Numbered from the stretch's first letter, positions 46,120-55,532 are shown. The stretch is DNA of 64,000 nt from Pseudomonas sp. MH9.2 (GCF_034353875.1 NZ_CP133784.1:682001-746000); one strand, 5' to 3'. Made by a program: numbers and translations. The notes: generated by a model from the letters alone, not told the origin.

Positions 46120-46455
46120 TCATGGCAACTCTTCAGCATCAACACTCAACACCCGATTCAAGCCAGCGCTGAGCTCGGACAACGTCAGCCGAGCATGCAA
46201 GGCCCCATAGAATTCACCGTCACGCACCACAAACAACGCCGGCAGATGGAACACCTGATAACGCTGAACCACGCCCCCATTTTCAGCAGCGTCAATCCAG
46301 CACACACGCTCGACAGGCAGATCGAGGCTAGGCAACACTTGCCTGGCCCAACGACAGCTGGCACATCCGATGCTGGTAAAAATGACCAGCGAGGTGCCCG
46401 GCAACGTCAGCAAACGCTGATCCACATCGAAGTCGGTCAGTTCCAATTCATTCAC
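46120..46455 (-). CDS. Thioredoxin-like protein
   Basis: 111 residues with the redox motif CASC (IGCASCRWARQ) and the later cis-proline in VFHLPALFVVRDG. No signal peptide, so cytoplasmic. The start is GTG at 46455 with GGAAG 6 bases upstream. It is 15 bases from panE on the same strand. Physiological partner unknown. Confidence 0.82.
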   Translation of the reverse strand: MNELELTDFDVDQRLLTLPGTSLVIFTSIGCASCRWARQVLPSLDLPVERVCWIDAAENGGVVQRYQVFHLPALFVVRDGEFYGALHARLTLSELSAGLNRVLSVDAEELP

Positions 46456-46730
46456 AAAAGACTTCCTGAAGATGGCCGTACACTATCCGTCTCGACGGGC
46501 CTGCTTGTAAATTCCTCTTTAAATCGTGTACGGCCTGGCCTTTATAGACACCCCATCTGTCCGTCAAAGATAGCGATCAGGCCATGCCGCCGGGATTAAA
46601 GCCGCGTTTGCCCATTGTCGAACAGCCGGATAACGCGCTAAGGTTCCGGTCCCCGCTGTGCTCAATCGTGCTGGGCTCCGCCGCACGGGGATCGTTGGCG
46701 GCCAGCACCCGTGACCTGACGAGTAACACG

Positions 46731-47807
46731 ATGGCTGATTTACCGATTGACGACCTCAACGTTGCTTCCAATGAAACCCTGATCACGCCGGATCAGCTCA
46801 AGCGCGAGCTCCCGCTCACAGAAGCTGCTCTGCGCACGGTGACCAAGGGCCGCGAAGTGATACGCAATATCCTCGATGGCAAGGATCACCGCCTGTTCAT
46901 AGTGATCGGGCCGTGCTCGATCCATGACATCAAAGCTGCTCACGAATACGCCAATCGCCTCAAGGCCCTTGCCGCTGAAGTGTCGGACAGCATGTACCTG
47001 GTGATGCGCGTGTACTTCGAGAAACCGCGCACAACCGTGGGCTGGAAAGGCCTGATCAATGACCCGTATATGGATGACTCGTTCAAGATTCAGGACGGCC
47101 TGCACATTGGCCGCAAGCTGCTGCTTGATCTGGCTGAAATGGGCCTGCCAGCAGCCACTGAAGCTCTTGACCCGATCTCACCACAGTACTTGCAGGACTT
47201 GATCAGTTGGTCGGCCATCGGCGCGCGCACCACTGAATCACAAACACACCGCGAGATGGCTTCTGGCCTGTCTTCAGCCGTTGGCTTCAAGAATGGCACT
47301 GACGGCGGTCTGACCGTTGCCATCAACGCCTTGCAGTCGGTCTCCAGCCCCCATCGTTTCCTGGGCATCAACCAGGAAGGCGGGGTATCTATTGTCACCA
47401 CCAAAGGCAACGCCTACGGTCATGTGGTATTGCGCGGCGGCAATGGCAAGCCTAACTACGATTCGGTCAGTGTCGCCGTATGCGAGCAGGCGCTGAAAAA
47501 GGCCGGTATTCGCCCTAACATCATGGTCGACTGCAGCCACGCCAACTCCAACAAGGACCCGGCCCTGCAACCGCTGGTGATGGAAAACGTTGCTAACCAA
47601 ATCCTCGAAGGCAACCAGTCAATCATTGGCCTGATGGTTGAAAGTAACTTGAACTGGGGCAGCCAGTCGATCCCTAAAAACCTTGAAGAGCTGCAATACG
47701 GCGTGTCCGTTACCGATGCCTGCATCGACTGGGAAAACACTGAGAAAACCCTGCGCAGCATGCACGCAAAACTCAAGAATGTGCTGCCCAAGCGCCAACG
47801 CAACTGA
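46731..47807 (+). CDS. 3-deoxy-7-phosphoheptulonate synthase (class I)
   Basis: 358 residues; condenses PEP and erythrose 4-phosphate in the first step of the shikimate pathway. Signatures are VIGPCSIHD, KPRTTVGWKG, ARTTESQTHREMASGLS, GFKNGTDGG and VDCSHANS. Length and sequence are of the E. coli AroF/G/H type, with an N-terminal extension that mediates amino-acid feedback; which amino acid inhibits this isozyme cannot be read from sequence. I chose the ATG at 46731 (MADLPIDDLNVASNETL) over the longer frame from 46584. Confidence 0.94.
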   Translation: MADLPIDDLNVASNETLITPDQLKRELPLTEAALRTVTKGREVIRNILDGKDHRLFIVIGPCSIHDIKAAHEYANRLKALAAEVSDSMYLVMRVYFEKPRTTVGWKGLINDPYMDDSFKIQDGLHIGRKLLLDLAEMGLPAATEALDPISPQYLQDLISWSAIGARTTESQTHREMASGLSSAVGFKNGTDGGLTVAINALQSVSSPHRFLGINQEGGVSIVTTKGNAYGHVVLRGGNGKPNYDSVSVAVCEQALKKAGIRPNIMVDCSHANSNKDPALQPLVMENVANQILEGNQSIIGLMVESNLNWGSQSIPKNLEELQYGVSVTDACIDWENTEKTLRSMHAKLKNVLPKRQRN

Positions 47808-47820
47808 TTACTGCAGAGAC

Positions 47821-47851
47821 AAAAACGCCGAGCAAATGCTCGGCGTTTTTT
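47821..47851. terminator. Intrinsic terminator after the DAHP synthase gene
   Basis: AAAAACGCCGAGCA pairs exactly with TGCTCGGCGTTTTT around AA; T-run on the right and A-run on the left make it bidirectional, serving the convergent GNAT gene too. Confidence 0.88.
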
Positions 47852-47872
47852 ATTATCGTGGCGGCATCCTGA

Positions 47873-48154
47873 TCAGATTTTTACCGCATGTCGCTGGTGA
47901 CGCTCCATGTACCGCTCAACATAAGAGCAAGACGGAATCACCGTGTAGCCCATGCTATCGGCGTACGCGAGCGCCTGTTCGGTCAATGCAGCAGCGATAC
48001 CTCTGCCTCGCAGGGCATTGGGCACAAACGTCCGATAGATATCCAGGGTCTGCTTGCCTAGGTCCATATAAGTCAGATAGGCACGATGGCCGTCCACATT
48101 GGTCTCGAATTGATGGCCAACATGGTCATGGTGGATGGACAACGCCTCGCTCAT
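47873..48154 (-). CDS. GNAT-family N-acetyltransferase (YjdJ type)
   Basis: 93 residues of the short Gcn5-related family (PF14542): FETNVDGHRAYLTYMDL, then RTFVPNALRGRGIAAALTEQAL, the acetyl-CoA binding R-G-x-G-I-A motif, and PSCSYVERYMERH with the conserved C-x-Y. Substrate unknown. GAGGAG lies 5 bases before the ATG at 48154. Confidence 0.87.
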   Translation of the reverse strand: MSEALSIHHDHVGHQFETNVDGHRAYLTYMDLGKQTLDIYRTFVPNALRGRGIAAALTEQALAYADSMGYTVIPSCSYVERYMERHQRHAVKI

Positions 48155-48776
48155 CACTGCTCCTCGCGGGTCTTGAAATTAGACCCCTACCTTACCGATG
48201 TTTTTCCGGCGAAGGAACCTCTACGCCACCCCTGTGCCTGTTTTGGACATCGAGAACAGCTTTGCCATTCTCCTACACACGAGCACCTGCAAATAGTAGG
48301 CGTCATTTCGGTATTTGCTCAAGCTGTTGCACAGGAGGCGCTGAAAAATCCGACGGTCGCTCTGACCGTTGACGTGAACATTGCCGTGGGCTGCCGACTG
48401 AGACGAATCTCCGATGAGAAAGTTCCCCCTGTACCCGCGCAAAAAAGCAAACTCACGACAAACACGGAACATGTGCCCGATGGGGAGGTGCCATATACTA
48501 GCCCGCGAATCGTCTATTCTCTTCGTTACCCGGTCAAGGGCGTCCTTGAGCCCTGCCCGATTTAGTGCGAGCGCCGCCAAGTTGATGCCGGCGATTGGAT
48601 ATTTTTTATACAAAACCCCCGAGAAGTTGTTCGGAACAGTTTAAAACACAAGAAATTTGCCCGCTTCTTGCGCTTCCTCAGTTTACTTACTACAAACAAT
48701 GGGTAGTATGTATCGCGGTCATTTTCTCACTTTCGAGAGATGACTATTCATTAGAAAGTCCTGGAAGGTGAACACG
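48155..48776. other. Gene-poor region upstream of oprI
   Basis: 622 bp without a supported gene. The part next to oprI (48640-48770) is A/T-rich and probably holds its promoter; TAGTAT near 48713 could be a -10 element. A minus-strand frame (48221-48613, 130 codons, TTG start after a G-run) crosses most of the rest. Its product, starting MYKKYPIAGINLAALALNRAG, has no domain I recognise, and another long frame opposes it. It could be a gene remnant. Confidence 0.4.
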
Positions 48777-49028
48777 ATGAACAACGCTCTGAAATTCTCT
48801 GCTTTGGCTCTGGCCGCAATTCTGGCTACTGGTTGCAGCAGCGTCTCCAAAGAAACCGAAGCTCGTCTGACTGCTACCGAAGACGCAGCTGCTCGCTCCC
48901 AAGCACGCGCTGATGAAGCCTATCGCAAGGCTGATGAAGCTCTGGCTGCTGCTCAAAAAGCTCAGCAAACTGCTGACGAAGCCAACGAACGCGCTCTGCG
49001 TATGTTGGATAAAGCAAGCCGTAAGTAA
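48777..49028 (+). CDS. oprI: Major outer membrane lipoprotein OprI
   Basis: 83 residues: lipoprotein signal ending in the lipobox LATGC, then a heptad-repeat coiled coil rich in Ala, Glu and Lys, ending in MLDKASRK with the C-terminal lysine that is linked to peptidoglycan. This is the Pseudomonas counterpart of Braun's lipoprotein. GGAAGG lies 9 bases before the ATG at 48777. Adjacent L,D-transpeptidase is of the family that performs the lysine attachment. Confidence 0.96.
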   Translation: MNNALKFSALALAAILATGCSSVSKETEARLTATEDAAARSQARADEAYRKADEALAAAQKAQQTADEANERALRMLDKASRK

Positions 49029-49049
49029 TAATCTTTCGGGATTATTGAG

Positions 49050-49080
49050 AAGCCGATCCAGTTCTGGATCGGCTTTTTTA
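49050..49080 (+). terminator. Intrinsic terminator of oprI
   Basis: AAGCCGATCCAG/CTGGATCGGCTT around TT, then a T-run: a perfect 12-bp stem. A weaker hairpin (AATAATC ... GGATTATT) precedes it at 49027-49046. Confidence 0.92.
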
Positions 49081-49105
49081 TTGCCTTCGTTTTACCCCAG
49101 ACAAT

Positions 49106-49155
49106 AAAAAACCCGCCTACCCAGCCTTGGAATTCAAGGCAAGGCAGACGGGTTC
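49106..49155 (-). terminator. Intrinsic terminator of the L,D-transpeptidase gene
   Basis: On the minus strand an outer stem AACCCGTCT ... AGGCGGGTT (one mismatch) encloses GCCTTG/CAAGGC, followed by a T-run. Confidence 0.75.
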
Positions 49156-49167
49156 GCTTGCAGGCGA

Positions 49168-50130
49168 TTACTGAATATTGAGCGGCTCGCTCGACACCAC
49201 CGACCCGCTCGGCACTGCGATCTCAACCGGCATGCCATCCTCTGCAGCCACCACATCCCGCACCACGTCCCAGTTCATGCGCAGGTTGTTGGCCAGATCC
49301 TCACGCTTTAGCAAGGCATTGATCACTGCAGTGTGCTTGTCGACGACCGATGGATTGCCCTTGTCGTCCAAAGGCGTATGCGCTTCCAGATAGACCTTGC
49401 CGCCACTGATGCCGAATTTGTAGGGTTCGTTCAATATCCGCACTGGCGTACCGACCGGCACCATACCTGCCATCTCCAGCACGTTGTTGTTGTACATGCG
49501 GAAGCAGCCGTGACTGGTACGCATGCCAATGCCGAATTTCTTGTTCGAACCGTGGATCAGGTAACCCGGCAAACCGAGACTGAATTTGAACGGCCCCAAC
49601 GGATTGTCGGGACCGGCCGGTACGACGCTAGGCAGCGGATCATTGTCAGCCGCATGCTCGGCCTTGATCGAAGCAGGCGGCGTCCAGGTCGGATTCGGTA
49701 TCTTTGCTGTCACTTTGGTCAACGCGAGAGGTGAACCCCACCCTTCACGACCAATCCCCAACGGATAGGTGTGAACCACGTTCAAGCCTTTGGGGTAATA
49801 GTAAAGACGGTACTCAGCCAGATTGATCACGATGCCTTCACGCGGACCAGGCGGCAATACGAAACGCGTTGGTAATACCACTTGGGTACCCGCCCCCGGC
49901 AACCACGGATCGACACCGGGGTTAGCTGCGATCATCTCCAGATAACCCAAATCGTAGCGGGTCCCCAAGTCGGCGAAGGTATCTTCATATTTTGCGGTTA
50001 CGGTCTGAACCTGACCGACAATATCTTCGCCCGGAGGGGGCAGAGGGAACTCTAATGCAGTGACGGGGCCCGCCGCACAGAGCGCAGCAAGTGACAGACA
50101 GCGAGCGACGGCAGGAATGCGCGACAACAT
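49168..50130 (-). CDS. L,D-transpeptidase (YkuD domain, ErfK/YbiS type)
   Basis: 320 residues: signal peptide (MLSRIPAVARCLSLAALCAAGPVTA), a LysM-like segment (about 40-85; DTFADLGTRYDLGYLEMIAANPGVDPW), and the YkuD catalytic domain with HGSNKKFGIGMRTSHGCFRM carrying the catalytic Cys and His. Periplasmic enzymes of this type either cross-link peptidoglycan or attach Lpp/OprI; its convergent neighbour oprI makes the second role attractive but unproven. AAGGA precedes the ATG at 50130. Confidence 0.92.
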   Translation of the reverse strand: MLSRIPAVARCLSLAALCAAGPVTALEFPLPPPGEDIVGQVQTVTAKYEDTFADLGTRYDLGYLEMIAANPGVDPWLPGAGTQVVLPTRFVLPPGPREGIVINLAEYRLYYYPKGLNVVHTYPLGIGREGWGSPLALTKVTAKIPNPTWTPPASIKAEHAADNDPLPSVVPAGPDNPLGPFKFSLGLPGYLIHGSNKKFGIGMRTSHGCFRMYNNNVLEMAGMVPVGTPVRILNEPYKFGISGGKVYLEAHTPLDDKGNPSVVDKHTAVINALLKREDLANNLRMNWDVVRDVVAAEDGMPVEIAVPSGSVVSSEPLNIQ

Positions 50131-50215
50131 CCGGAAAATCCTTGGGATAAGCGACGGGAAGTAAAGTGAAGGAATTGTACACCGCCGACCATAAAATCGG
50201 GAGGCAGCTAACGAT

Positions 50216-50509
50216 TTACTGACTGAATCGAAGCTCTGGCCAAATAGGGCGCGTACCCCGCTTTTGCGCCTCGAGAATCGCCCGACACAGCGAACACAGA
50301 CGCTCATCACGAAGCTTCGCCGAATTGACACCCGACCAGCGAGGCTGTGCTGGCAACAACGTGCCACACAATGTGCGGTCGATCGAGCCACCCAACTCAA
50401 GCTGGCGCGCGACCAGATGCACCCGCACTTCCTGGCACGCGAACAAGTCGAGTTGCTCATCAGGCTCGATCAGTTGATAGGCAAATAAAGACCAGGCGGG
50501 ACGCGGCAT
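50216..50509 (-). CDS. Conserved hypothetical protein with two Cys pairs
   Basis: 97 residues from MPRPAWSLFAYQLIEPDEQ. Single cysteine in LFACQEV, another in TLCGTL and a CSLC pair near the end (ERLCSLCRAIL) could form a metal site. I do not recognise a family. It lies between the transpeptidase and tesA on the same strand in a conserved neighbourhood. Start uncertain (50509 or 50521). Confidence 0.65.
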   Translation of the reverse strand: MPRPAWSLFAYQLIEPDEQLDLFACQEVRVHLVARQLELGGSIDRTLCGTLLPAQPRWSGVNSAKLRDERLCSLCRAILEAQKRGTRPIWPELRFSQ

Positions 50510-50564
50510 CGGGGGCTCCAAATCGGGGCGCCACCTTAGCCCAAAGTTCGCCGCTAGAAAAGCG

Positions 50565-51170
50565 TCAAAGCAGCGGTTTTAGCGTCGGCCAGACGTTTTC
50601 CAGCAACTTGCCCTGTGCCGCGGCGGCCGGGTGTAGACCATCGGCCTGCATCAACTCGGGAATACCGCCCACACCCTCAAGGAAAAACGGCACCAACGGG
50701 ACTTTTTCCTGCTCTGCCAGATTGCTGTAAACCGCCTCGAAAGCCTGGGTATAGCGGGCGCCATAATTGGGCGGAATACGCATCCCCAAAAGCAGCACCT
50801 TGGCCCCTGCCTTCTGCGACTGCTGAATCATCGACGCAAGATTTTGTTGCAATTGCGCAGGTTGCTGTCCGCGCAGCCCGTCATTACCGCCCAACTCCAG
50901 GATTACCAACTGCGGTCTATGCTCTGCAAGCAGCGCTGGCAGCCGCGCCTGGCCTCCAGCACTGGTGTCGCCACTGACCGAGGCATTGACCACCTTATCG
51001 GTGAAACCCTCCTTCTGCAGGCGCTGCTCCAGCAATGATACCCAGCCCAGCCGGGTATCCAGGCCGAAAGCAGCGCTGATACTATCGCCAACGATCAGCA
51101 CTGTGCCCGCCGCAGCTCCTTGAGACAGCAACAGCAAAACCAGGCCAGCACTTAAAAACCACGCACGCAT
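50565..51170 (-). CDS. tesA: Arylesterase/acyl-CoA thioesterase I (SGNH hydrolase)
   Basis: 201 residues: signal peptide (MRAWFLSAGLVLLLLSQGAAA), then SGNH blocks GDSISAAFG (catalytic Ser), SVSGDTSAGG, LGGNDGLRG and DGLHP (catalytic Asp and His). It is a periplasmic esterase/thioesterase/lysophospholipase of the TesA/EstA type. The start codon is only 10 bases from the divergent ABC transporter start, so the two promoters must lie within each other's genes or overlap. Confidence 0.93.
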   Translation of the reverse strand: MRAWFLSAGLVLLLLSQGAAAGTVLIVGDSISAAFGLDTRLGWVSLLEQRLQKEGFTDKVVNASVSGDTSAGGQARLPALLAEHRPQLVILELGGNDGLRGQQPAQLQQNLASMIQQSQKAGAKVLLLGMRIPPNYGARYTQAFEAVYSNLAEQEKVPLVPFFLEGVGGIPELMQADGLHPAAAAQGKLLENVWPTLKPLL

Positions 51171-51180
51171 CGGATTCTCC

Positions 51181-51864
51181 ATGAGCGAAAGTATTCTCAG
51201 TGCTCGGAACCTTAGCAAAGTGGTCCCCAGCACCGAAGGTGACCTGACTATCCTGCACGAACTCTCCCTGGAACTGAACAAAGGAGACAGTCTGGCCATC
51301 GTCGGCGCCTCTGGATCGGGCAAATCCACCCTCCTCGGCCTGCTGGCGGGACTCGACTTACCCAGCGCCGGAGCAGTCACACTGGCCGGACGCAACCTCA
51401 GCGATCTCGATGAAGATCAGCGTGCGCGTATCCGTGCGGAGCATGTCGGATTCGTCTTCCAGTCATTTCAACTGCTCGACAGTCTCAATGCACTGGAAAA
51501 CGTCATGCTGCCCATGGAGCTCGAAGGCCGCAAGGACGCCCGCGAGCGCGCCCGGATTTTGCTCGAACGCGTGGGGCTGGGCCAACGCCTGACGCATTCG
51601 CCACGCCAGCTTTCCGGTGGCGAGCAACAACGGGTGGCCATTGCCCGGGCCTTTGCCGCCAATCCCGACGTGCTGTTTGCCGATGAACCCACAGGTAACC
51701 TCGACAGCAACACCGGTGAACGGATCAGCGATTTGCTGTTCGAGCTGAACAGAGAGCGTCACACGACACTCGTACTAGTCACCCATGACGAACGTCTGGC
51801 GCATCGCTGCCAGCGCATGATCCGTCTTGAAGGTGGCCGATTGGTCACCCCTCTGGAGCCTTGA
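51181..51864 (+). CDS. ABC transporter ATP-binding protein (YbbA/LolD-like)
   Basis: 227 residues with Walker [11 protein letters not shown]-loop VFQSFQLL, signature LSGGEQQR, Walker [14 protein letters not shown] and H-loop VTHD. It belongs to the MacB/LolD group and pairs with the permease that starts on its stop codon. It is divergent from tesA, an arrangement also found for ybbA/ybbP and tesA in E. coli. Substrate unknown; a lipid or envelope role is suggested by context only. Confidence 0.92.
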   Translation: MSESILSARNLSKVVPSTEGDLTILHELSLELNKGDSLAIVGASGSGKSTLLGLLAGLDLPSAGAVTLAGRNLSDLDEDQRARIRAEHVGFVFQSFQLLDSLNALENVMLPMELEGRKDARERARILLERVGLGQRLTHSPRQLSGGEQQRVAIARAFAANPDVLFADEPTGNLDSNTGERISDLLFELNRERHTTLVLVTHDERLAHRCQRMIRLEGGRLVTPLEP

Positions 51865-54386
51865 TGGCACGCTTGCCGCTTCTTCGTCTGCTGAGCCTTG
51901 CGACTCGCCAACTCCTGCGCGACGCACGCGCCGGAGAGTTGCGGGTGTTGTTTTTTGCCTTGCTGGTTGCCGTGGCAGCAAGCACCGCCATCGGCTACTT
52001 CGGCGCTCGCCTCAATGGGGCGATGCTGCTGCGCGCCACCGAGTTTCTCGGCGCGGACCTGATTCTCGAAGGCACCAGCCCCGCCCAACCAACGCAGATC
52101 GAAGCAGGCAAGCAGTTAAAGCTGGACCACGCACAGGTGGTCGAATTCTCCAGCGTGATTGCTACTGACAGCGGCATTCAACTCGCGAGCGTCAAAGCGG
52201 TGGACACTGCTTACCCCTTGCGCGGCGAGCTAAAGAGCGCCGAGGCGCCCTATCAAGCAGAGGCATCCGGTGGCCGACCGAATCCGGGTGAAGCCTGGGC
52301 CGAATCACGATTGTTTGCGGCACTGAATCTAAAGGTTGGCGACAGTATCGACGTCGGCTCGAAAACCCTTCGACTGAGTCGGGTACTGACCTACGAACCC
52401 GACCGCGCCGGCAACTTCTACAGCCTGACGCCCAGAGTGATGATCAATCTGACGGACCTTGCCGCGACAGGCGTCGTCCAGCCCGGCAGCCGGGTCAGCT
52501 ATCGTGAGCTCTGGCGCGGCAACCATGAGTCTCTGGAAACCTACCGTCAGGCAATCACCCCGGGATTGGCCGCTAATCAACGCATACAGGACGCTCGCGA
52601 CGGCAATCGGCAGATTGGTGGTGCGCTGGGCAAGGCCGAGCGTTACCTGAACATGGCCAGCCTGGTAGCAGTCTTGCTGTCCGGTGTGGCTGTGGCCCTG
52701 TCGGCCGCCCGTTTTGCAACACGACGATTCGATGCCAGCGCCTTGCTGCGCTGCCTGGGTCTGTCACGCAGAGAAGCACTGGTTTTATTCAGCCTGCAAC
52801 TCGCAATGCTTGGGCTGCTGGCCAGCGTCACCGGCGCGCTGCTGGGCTGGCTCGCACAATTGGGTCTGTTCGCCCTGCTGCACGATTTGCTGCCTGCCGC
52901 CGTCCCGCCCGGAGGCCTGCTACCGGCCATCGCGGGCATCGGTACCGGCCTCGTCGCCCTCGCCGGCTTTGCGTTGCCACCCCTGGCCGCGCTGGGTCGC
53001 GTGCCACCCCTGCGTGTACTGCGCCGCGACATGCTACCCATTCCTCCCAGTTCGTGGCTGGTCTACGGTACCGCGCTGCTAGCGCTCGGCCTGATCATGT
53101 GGCGCTTGAGTCTCGACCTGGTGTTGACCTTTGCCCTGCTTGGCGGAGGGATCATTGCCGCTGTCGTTTTGGGTGGCTTGCTGCTGCTCGCGCTGCAAAG
53201 CCTGCGCCGTCTGCTGGCAGGTGCGTCGCTACCGTGGCGACTGGGTCTGGGCCAACTGCTGCGCCATCCTTTGGCCGCCGCCGGGCAATCGCTGGCATTC
53301 GGACTGATTCTGTTGTCCATGGGACTGATCGCCCTGCTGCGCGGAGAACTGCTCGACACCTGGCAGAATCAGCTACCCAAAGATGCACCGAATTATTTTG
53401 CGCTCAATATCCTCCCGGCTGACAAAGACACCTTCACCGAACGGATGGCTAGCCTCTCCACCCATGCTGCGCCGCTTTATCCCGTCGTGCCTGGACGTTT
53501 GATCAGCATTAATGGCGAGCCCGTCCGCAACATCGTGAGCAAGGACTCGCGTGGCGAAAACGCGACTGAACGAGACCTCAGTCTGACGTGGGCCGCCGAA
53601 CTGCCGCAGGGCAATCGCCTGAGCGCAGGAAACTGGTGGCCGAATACGAACAGCAGCGCAACGACCACCGCCGAGCAAGTTCCCGGGGTGTCTGTAGAGT
53701 CGAAACTGGCAGCAAGCCTGAAGCTCAAACTCGGTGACCGCATGAGTTTCATCATCGGCGGGGCCGCCCGAGAAGCTGAGGTCACCAGTCTGCGCGAAGT
53801 GAATTGGGACAACTTCCAGCCCAACTTCTTCATGATCTTCCAGCCCGGTACGCTCAAGGATTTGCCGACCACGTACCTGACCAGCTTCTACCTGGCACCC
53901 GGGAACGATCAACAGATCGTCGAGCTGTCTCGCGCCTTCCCGGCGGTGACCATCCTTCAAGTCGAAGCGCTGCTGGAGCAACTTCGGAGCATTCTCGCTC
54001 AGGTGACGATCGCAGTGGAGTACGTGCTGCTGTTCGTGCTGGCGGCGGGGCTCGCGGTTTTGTTCTCCGGCCTGCAAGCAACCCTCGACGAACGCATCCG
54101 CCAAGGCGCCCTGCTGCGCGCACTGGGTGCCGAGCGATCACTGCTGGTCAAGGCGCGACGCATCGAGTTTGGCCTGTTAGGCGCAGCCAGTGGTGGGCTG
54201 GCTGCATTGGGTTGCGAACTGGTGAGCTTTGCGCTGTACCGCTATGCTTTCGACCTTCAATGGCACCCCCACGTCTGGCTGCTGTTATTACCCATCATCG
54301 GCGCCCTACTGGTCGGCGGCGCCGGAGTGTTCGGCACCCGCAGAGCCTTGAATGTCAGCCCACTGACGGTGCTACGTGATGGCTGA
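51864..54386 (+). CDS. ABC transporter permease with FtsX-like domains (YbbP type)
   Basis: 840 residues: an N-terminal membrane helix (LRVLFFALLVAVAASTAIG), a large periplasmic region, two FtsX-like membrane blocks (around 260-480 and 710-830) separated by a second periplasmic region. This is the YbbP layout of about ten helices. The ATG overlaps the stop of the ATPase gene (TGATG), so they form one complex. Likely a mechanotransmission or lipid-extracting ABC system, by family; substrate unknown. Confidence 0.9.
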   Translation: MARLPLLRLLSLATRQLLRDARAGELRVLFFALLVAVAASTAIGYFGARLNGAMLLRATEFLGADLILEGTSPAQPTQIEAGKQLKLDHAQVVEFSSVIATDSGIQLASVKAVDTAYPLRGELKSAEAPYQAEASGGRPNPGEAWAESRLFAALNLKVGDSIDVGSKTLRLSRVLTYEPDRAGNFYSLTPRVMINLTDLAATGVVQPGSRVSYRELWRGNHESLETYRQAITPGLAANQRIQDARDGNRQIGGALGKAERYLNMASLVAVLLSGVAVALSAARFATRRFDASALLRCLGLSRREALVLFSLQLAMLGLLASVTGALLGWLAQLGLFALLHDLLPAAVPPGGLLPAIAGIGTGLVALAGFALPPLAALGRVPPLRVLRRDMLPIPPSSWLVYGTALLALGLIMWRLSLDLVLTFALLGGGIIAAVVLGGLLLLALQSLRRLLAGASLPWRLGLGQLLRHPLAAAGQSLAFGLILLSMGLIALLRGELLDTWQNQLPKDAPNYFALNILPADKDTFTERMASLSTHAAPLYPVVPGRLISINGEPVRNIVSKDSRGENATERDLSLTWAAELPQGNRLSAGNWWPNTNSSATTTAEQVPGVSVESKLAASLKLKLGDRMSFIIGGAAREAEVTSLREVNWDNFQPNFFMIFQPGTLKDLPTTYLTSFYLAPGNDQQIVELSRAFPAVTILQVEALLEQLRSILAQVTIAVEYVLLFVLAAGLAVLFSGLQATLDERIRQGALLRALGAERSLLVKARRIEFGLLGAASGGLAALGCELVSFALYRYAFDLQWHPHVWLLLLPIIGALLVGGAGVFGTRRALNVSPLTVLRDG

Positions 54387-54422
54387 TAAACTTGGCGCAT
54401 CCTAATCGCCAGGCGACAGACC

Positions 54423-54920
54423 ATGAGCCGTTACCGTCCTCCTCGCTCCGCTGGCACCGCGCTTATTACCCCCGAAGGTGAAGCGCGGATGCGCGCCGAA
54501 CTGCACGAACTCTGGCACGTACGTCGCCCTCAGGTCACGCAGTCCGTGAGTGAAGCAGCCGCACAAGGTGATCGTTCAGAAAATGCCGAATACACCTACG
54601 GCAAAAAGATGCTGCGCGAGATCGATAGCCGGGTACGTTTTTTGACCAAGCGTCTCGAAAGCTTGAAGGTGGTCAGCGAACACCCCAGCGATCAGAGCAA
54701 AGTCTATTTTGGCGCATGGGTCACTGTCGAAGACGAAGAGGGCATAGAAGCCCGTTACCGAATTGTGGGACCCGACGAATTGGACCTGAAGCAAAACCTG
54801 ATCAGTATCGACTCACCGCTGGCTCGCGCCCTGATTGGTAAAGCGCTGGATACAGAAGTTCGAGTTCAAACGCCCGTCGGTGAGCAGATCAGTTACATTG
54901 TTGCTATCGAATACTTCTGA
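54423..54920 (+). CDS. greB: Transcription elongation factor GreB
   Basis: 165 residues: N-terminal coiled-coil that enters the RNA polymerase secondary channel, with the acidic tip in GDRSENAEYTYGKK, and a C-terminal FKBP-like domain (YRIVGPDELD, ISIDSPLARALIGK). It stimulates cleavage of backtracked RNA. GDRSENAEY-YGKK with the YGKK continuation is GreB-like, separating it from GreA. Confidence 0.93.
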   Translation: MSRYRPPRSAGTALITPEGEARMRAELHELWHVRRPQVTQSVSEAAAQGDRSENAEYTYGKKMLREIDSRVRFLTKRLESLKVVSEHPSDQSKVYFGAWVTVEDEEGIEARYRIVGPDELDLKQNLISIDSPLARALIGKALDTEVRVQTPVGEQISYIVAIEYF

Positions 54921-54966
54921 TCACTTGAATGCCTCAAGTCAAAAGACAAACAGCAGCGTCTAACAT

Positions 54967-55275
54967 TCAACCGCGAGTAATCAGCCCCTGCCGGGCAACA
55001 CGGATCAGATGTTTAATGAAGTCTTCAGCCTCGTCAGCACTCGGCGACTGGACCACCGCAAGGTCAAACCGGTCGTTGGCAAAGCGCGACAGGGATTCAC
55101 AATGGTCGATGAACTCGATGAGAAAGGCCGCTGGCTTACCGTTGCGTTTTGGCCAGCCTTCGAGATAACGCAGCAGCGTCGGCTGATGCGAACCTCCCAG
55201 CAGAATCCTTGGATTGCGGCGAGTCAGGGGGGACGTAAAGGGGGACAGTCGTATCAGGGGACGCGGACAGCTCAT
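54967..55275 (-). CDS. Conserved hypothetical protein
   Basis: 102 residues, soluble, with PRILLGGSHQPTLLRYLEGWPKRNGKPAAFL in the first half and DRFDLAVVQSPSADEAEDFIKHLIRVARQGL in the second; the latter has the look of a receiver- or Rossmann-type strand and helix but lacks phosphorylation residues. I do not recognise the family. It converges with greB. A weak GAG site lies about 10 bases before the ATG. Confidence 0.62.
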   Translation of the reverse strand: MSCPRPLIRLSPFTSPLTRRNPRILLGGSHQPTLLRYLEGWPKRNGKPAAFLIEFIDHCESLSRFANDRFDLAVVQSPSADEAEDFIKHLIRVARQGLITRG

Positions 55276-55482
55276 CGTGTTTTATCTCAGCCTCAAAAAT
55301 CCCGCTGGGCAGCGGTGAGAGGCAACACCGAACCAGCGCTTTAGCGGTATTTCGAAGCCTGTGAAGACTTCAGTCGGTAAGGGTTCAACCTCACCTGGCG
55401 CCCCGCAAGTAGCTGTTTAAATCGGCGCATGAGCAGCATCCTAGAGAAGCTGCCTGTGAACTGTCAAGACGGCATAGGTCGC

Positions 55483-55516
55483 AAAAAAAGCAAGGCTCGC
55501 ACATTGCGAGCCTTGT
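55483..55516 (-). terminator. Intrinsic terminator of the DoxX gene
   Basis: CAAGGCTCGC/GCGAGCCTTG around a 5-base loop, followed by seven T on the minus strand. Confidence 0.85.
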
Positions 55517-55532
55517 TCGTCACGGTGATCGC

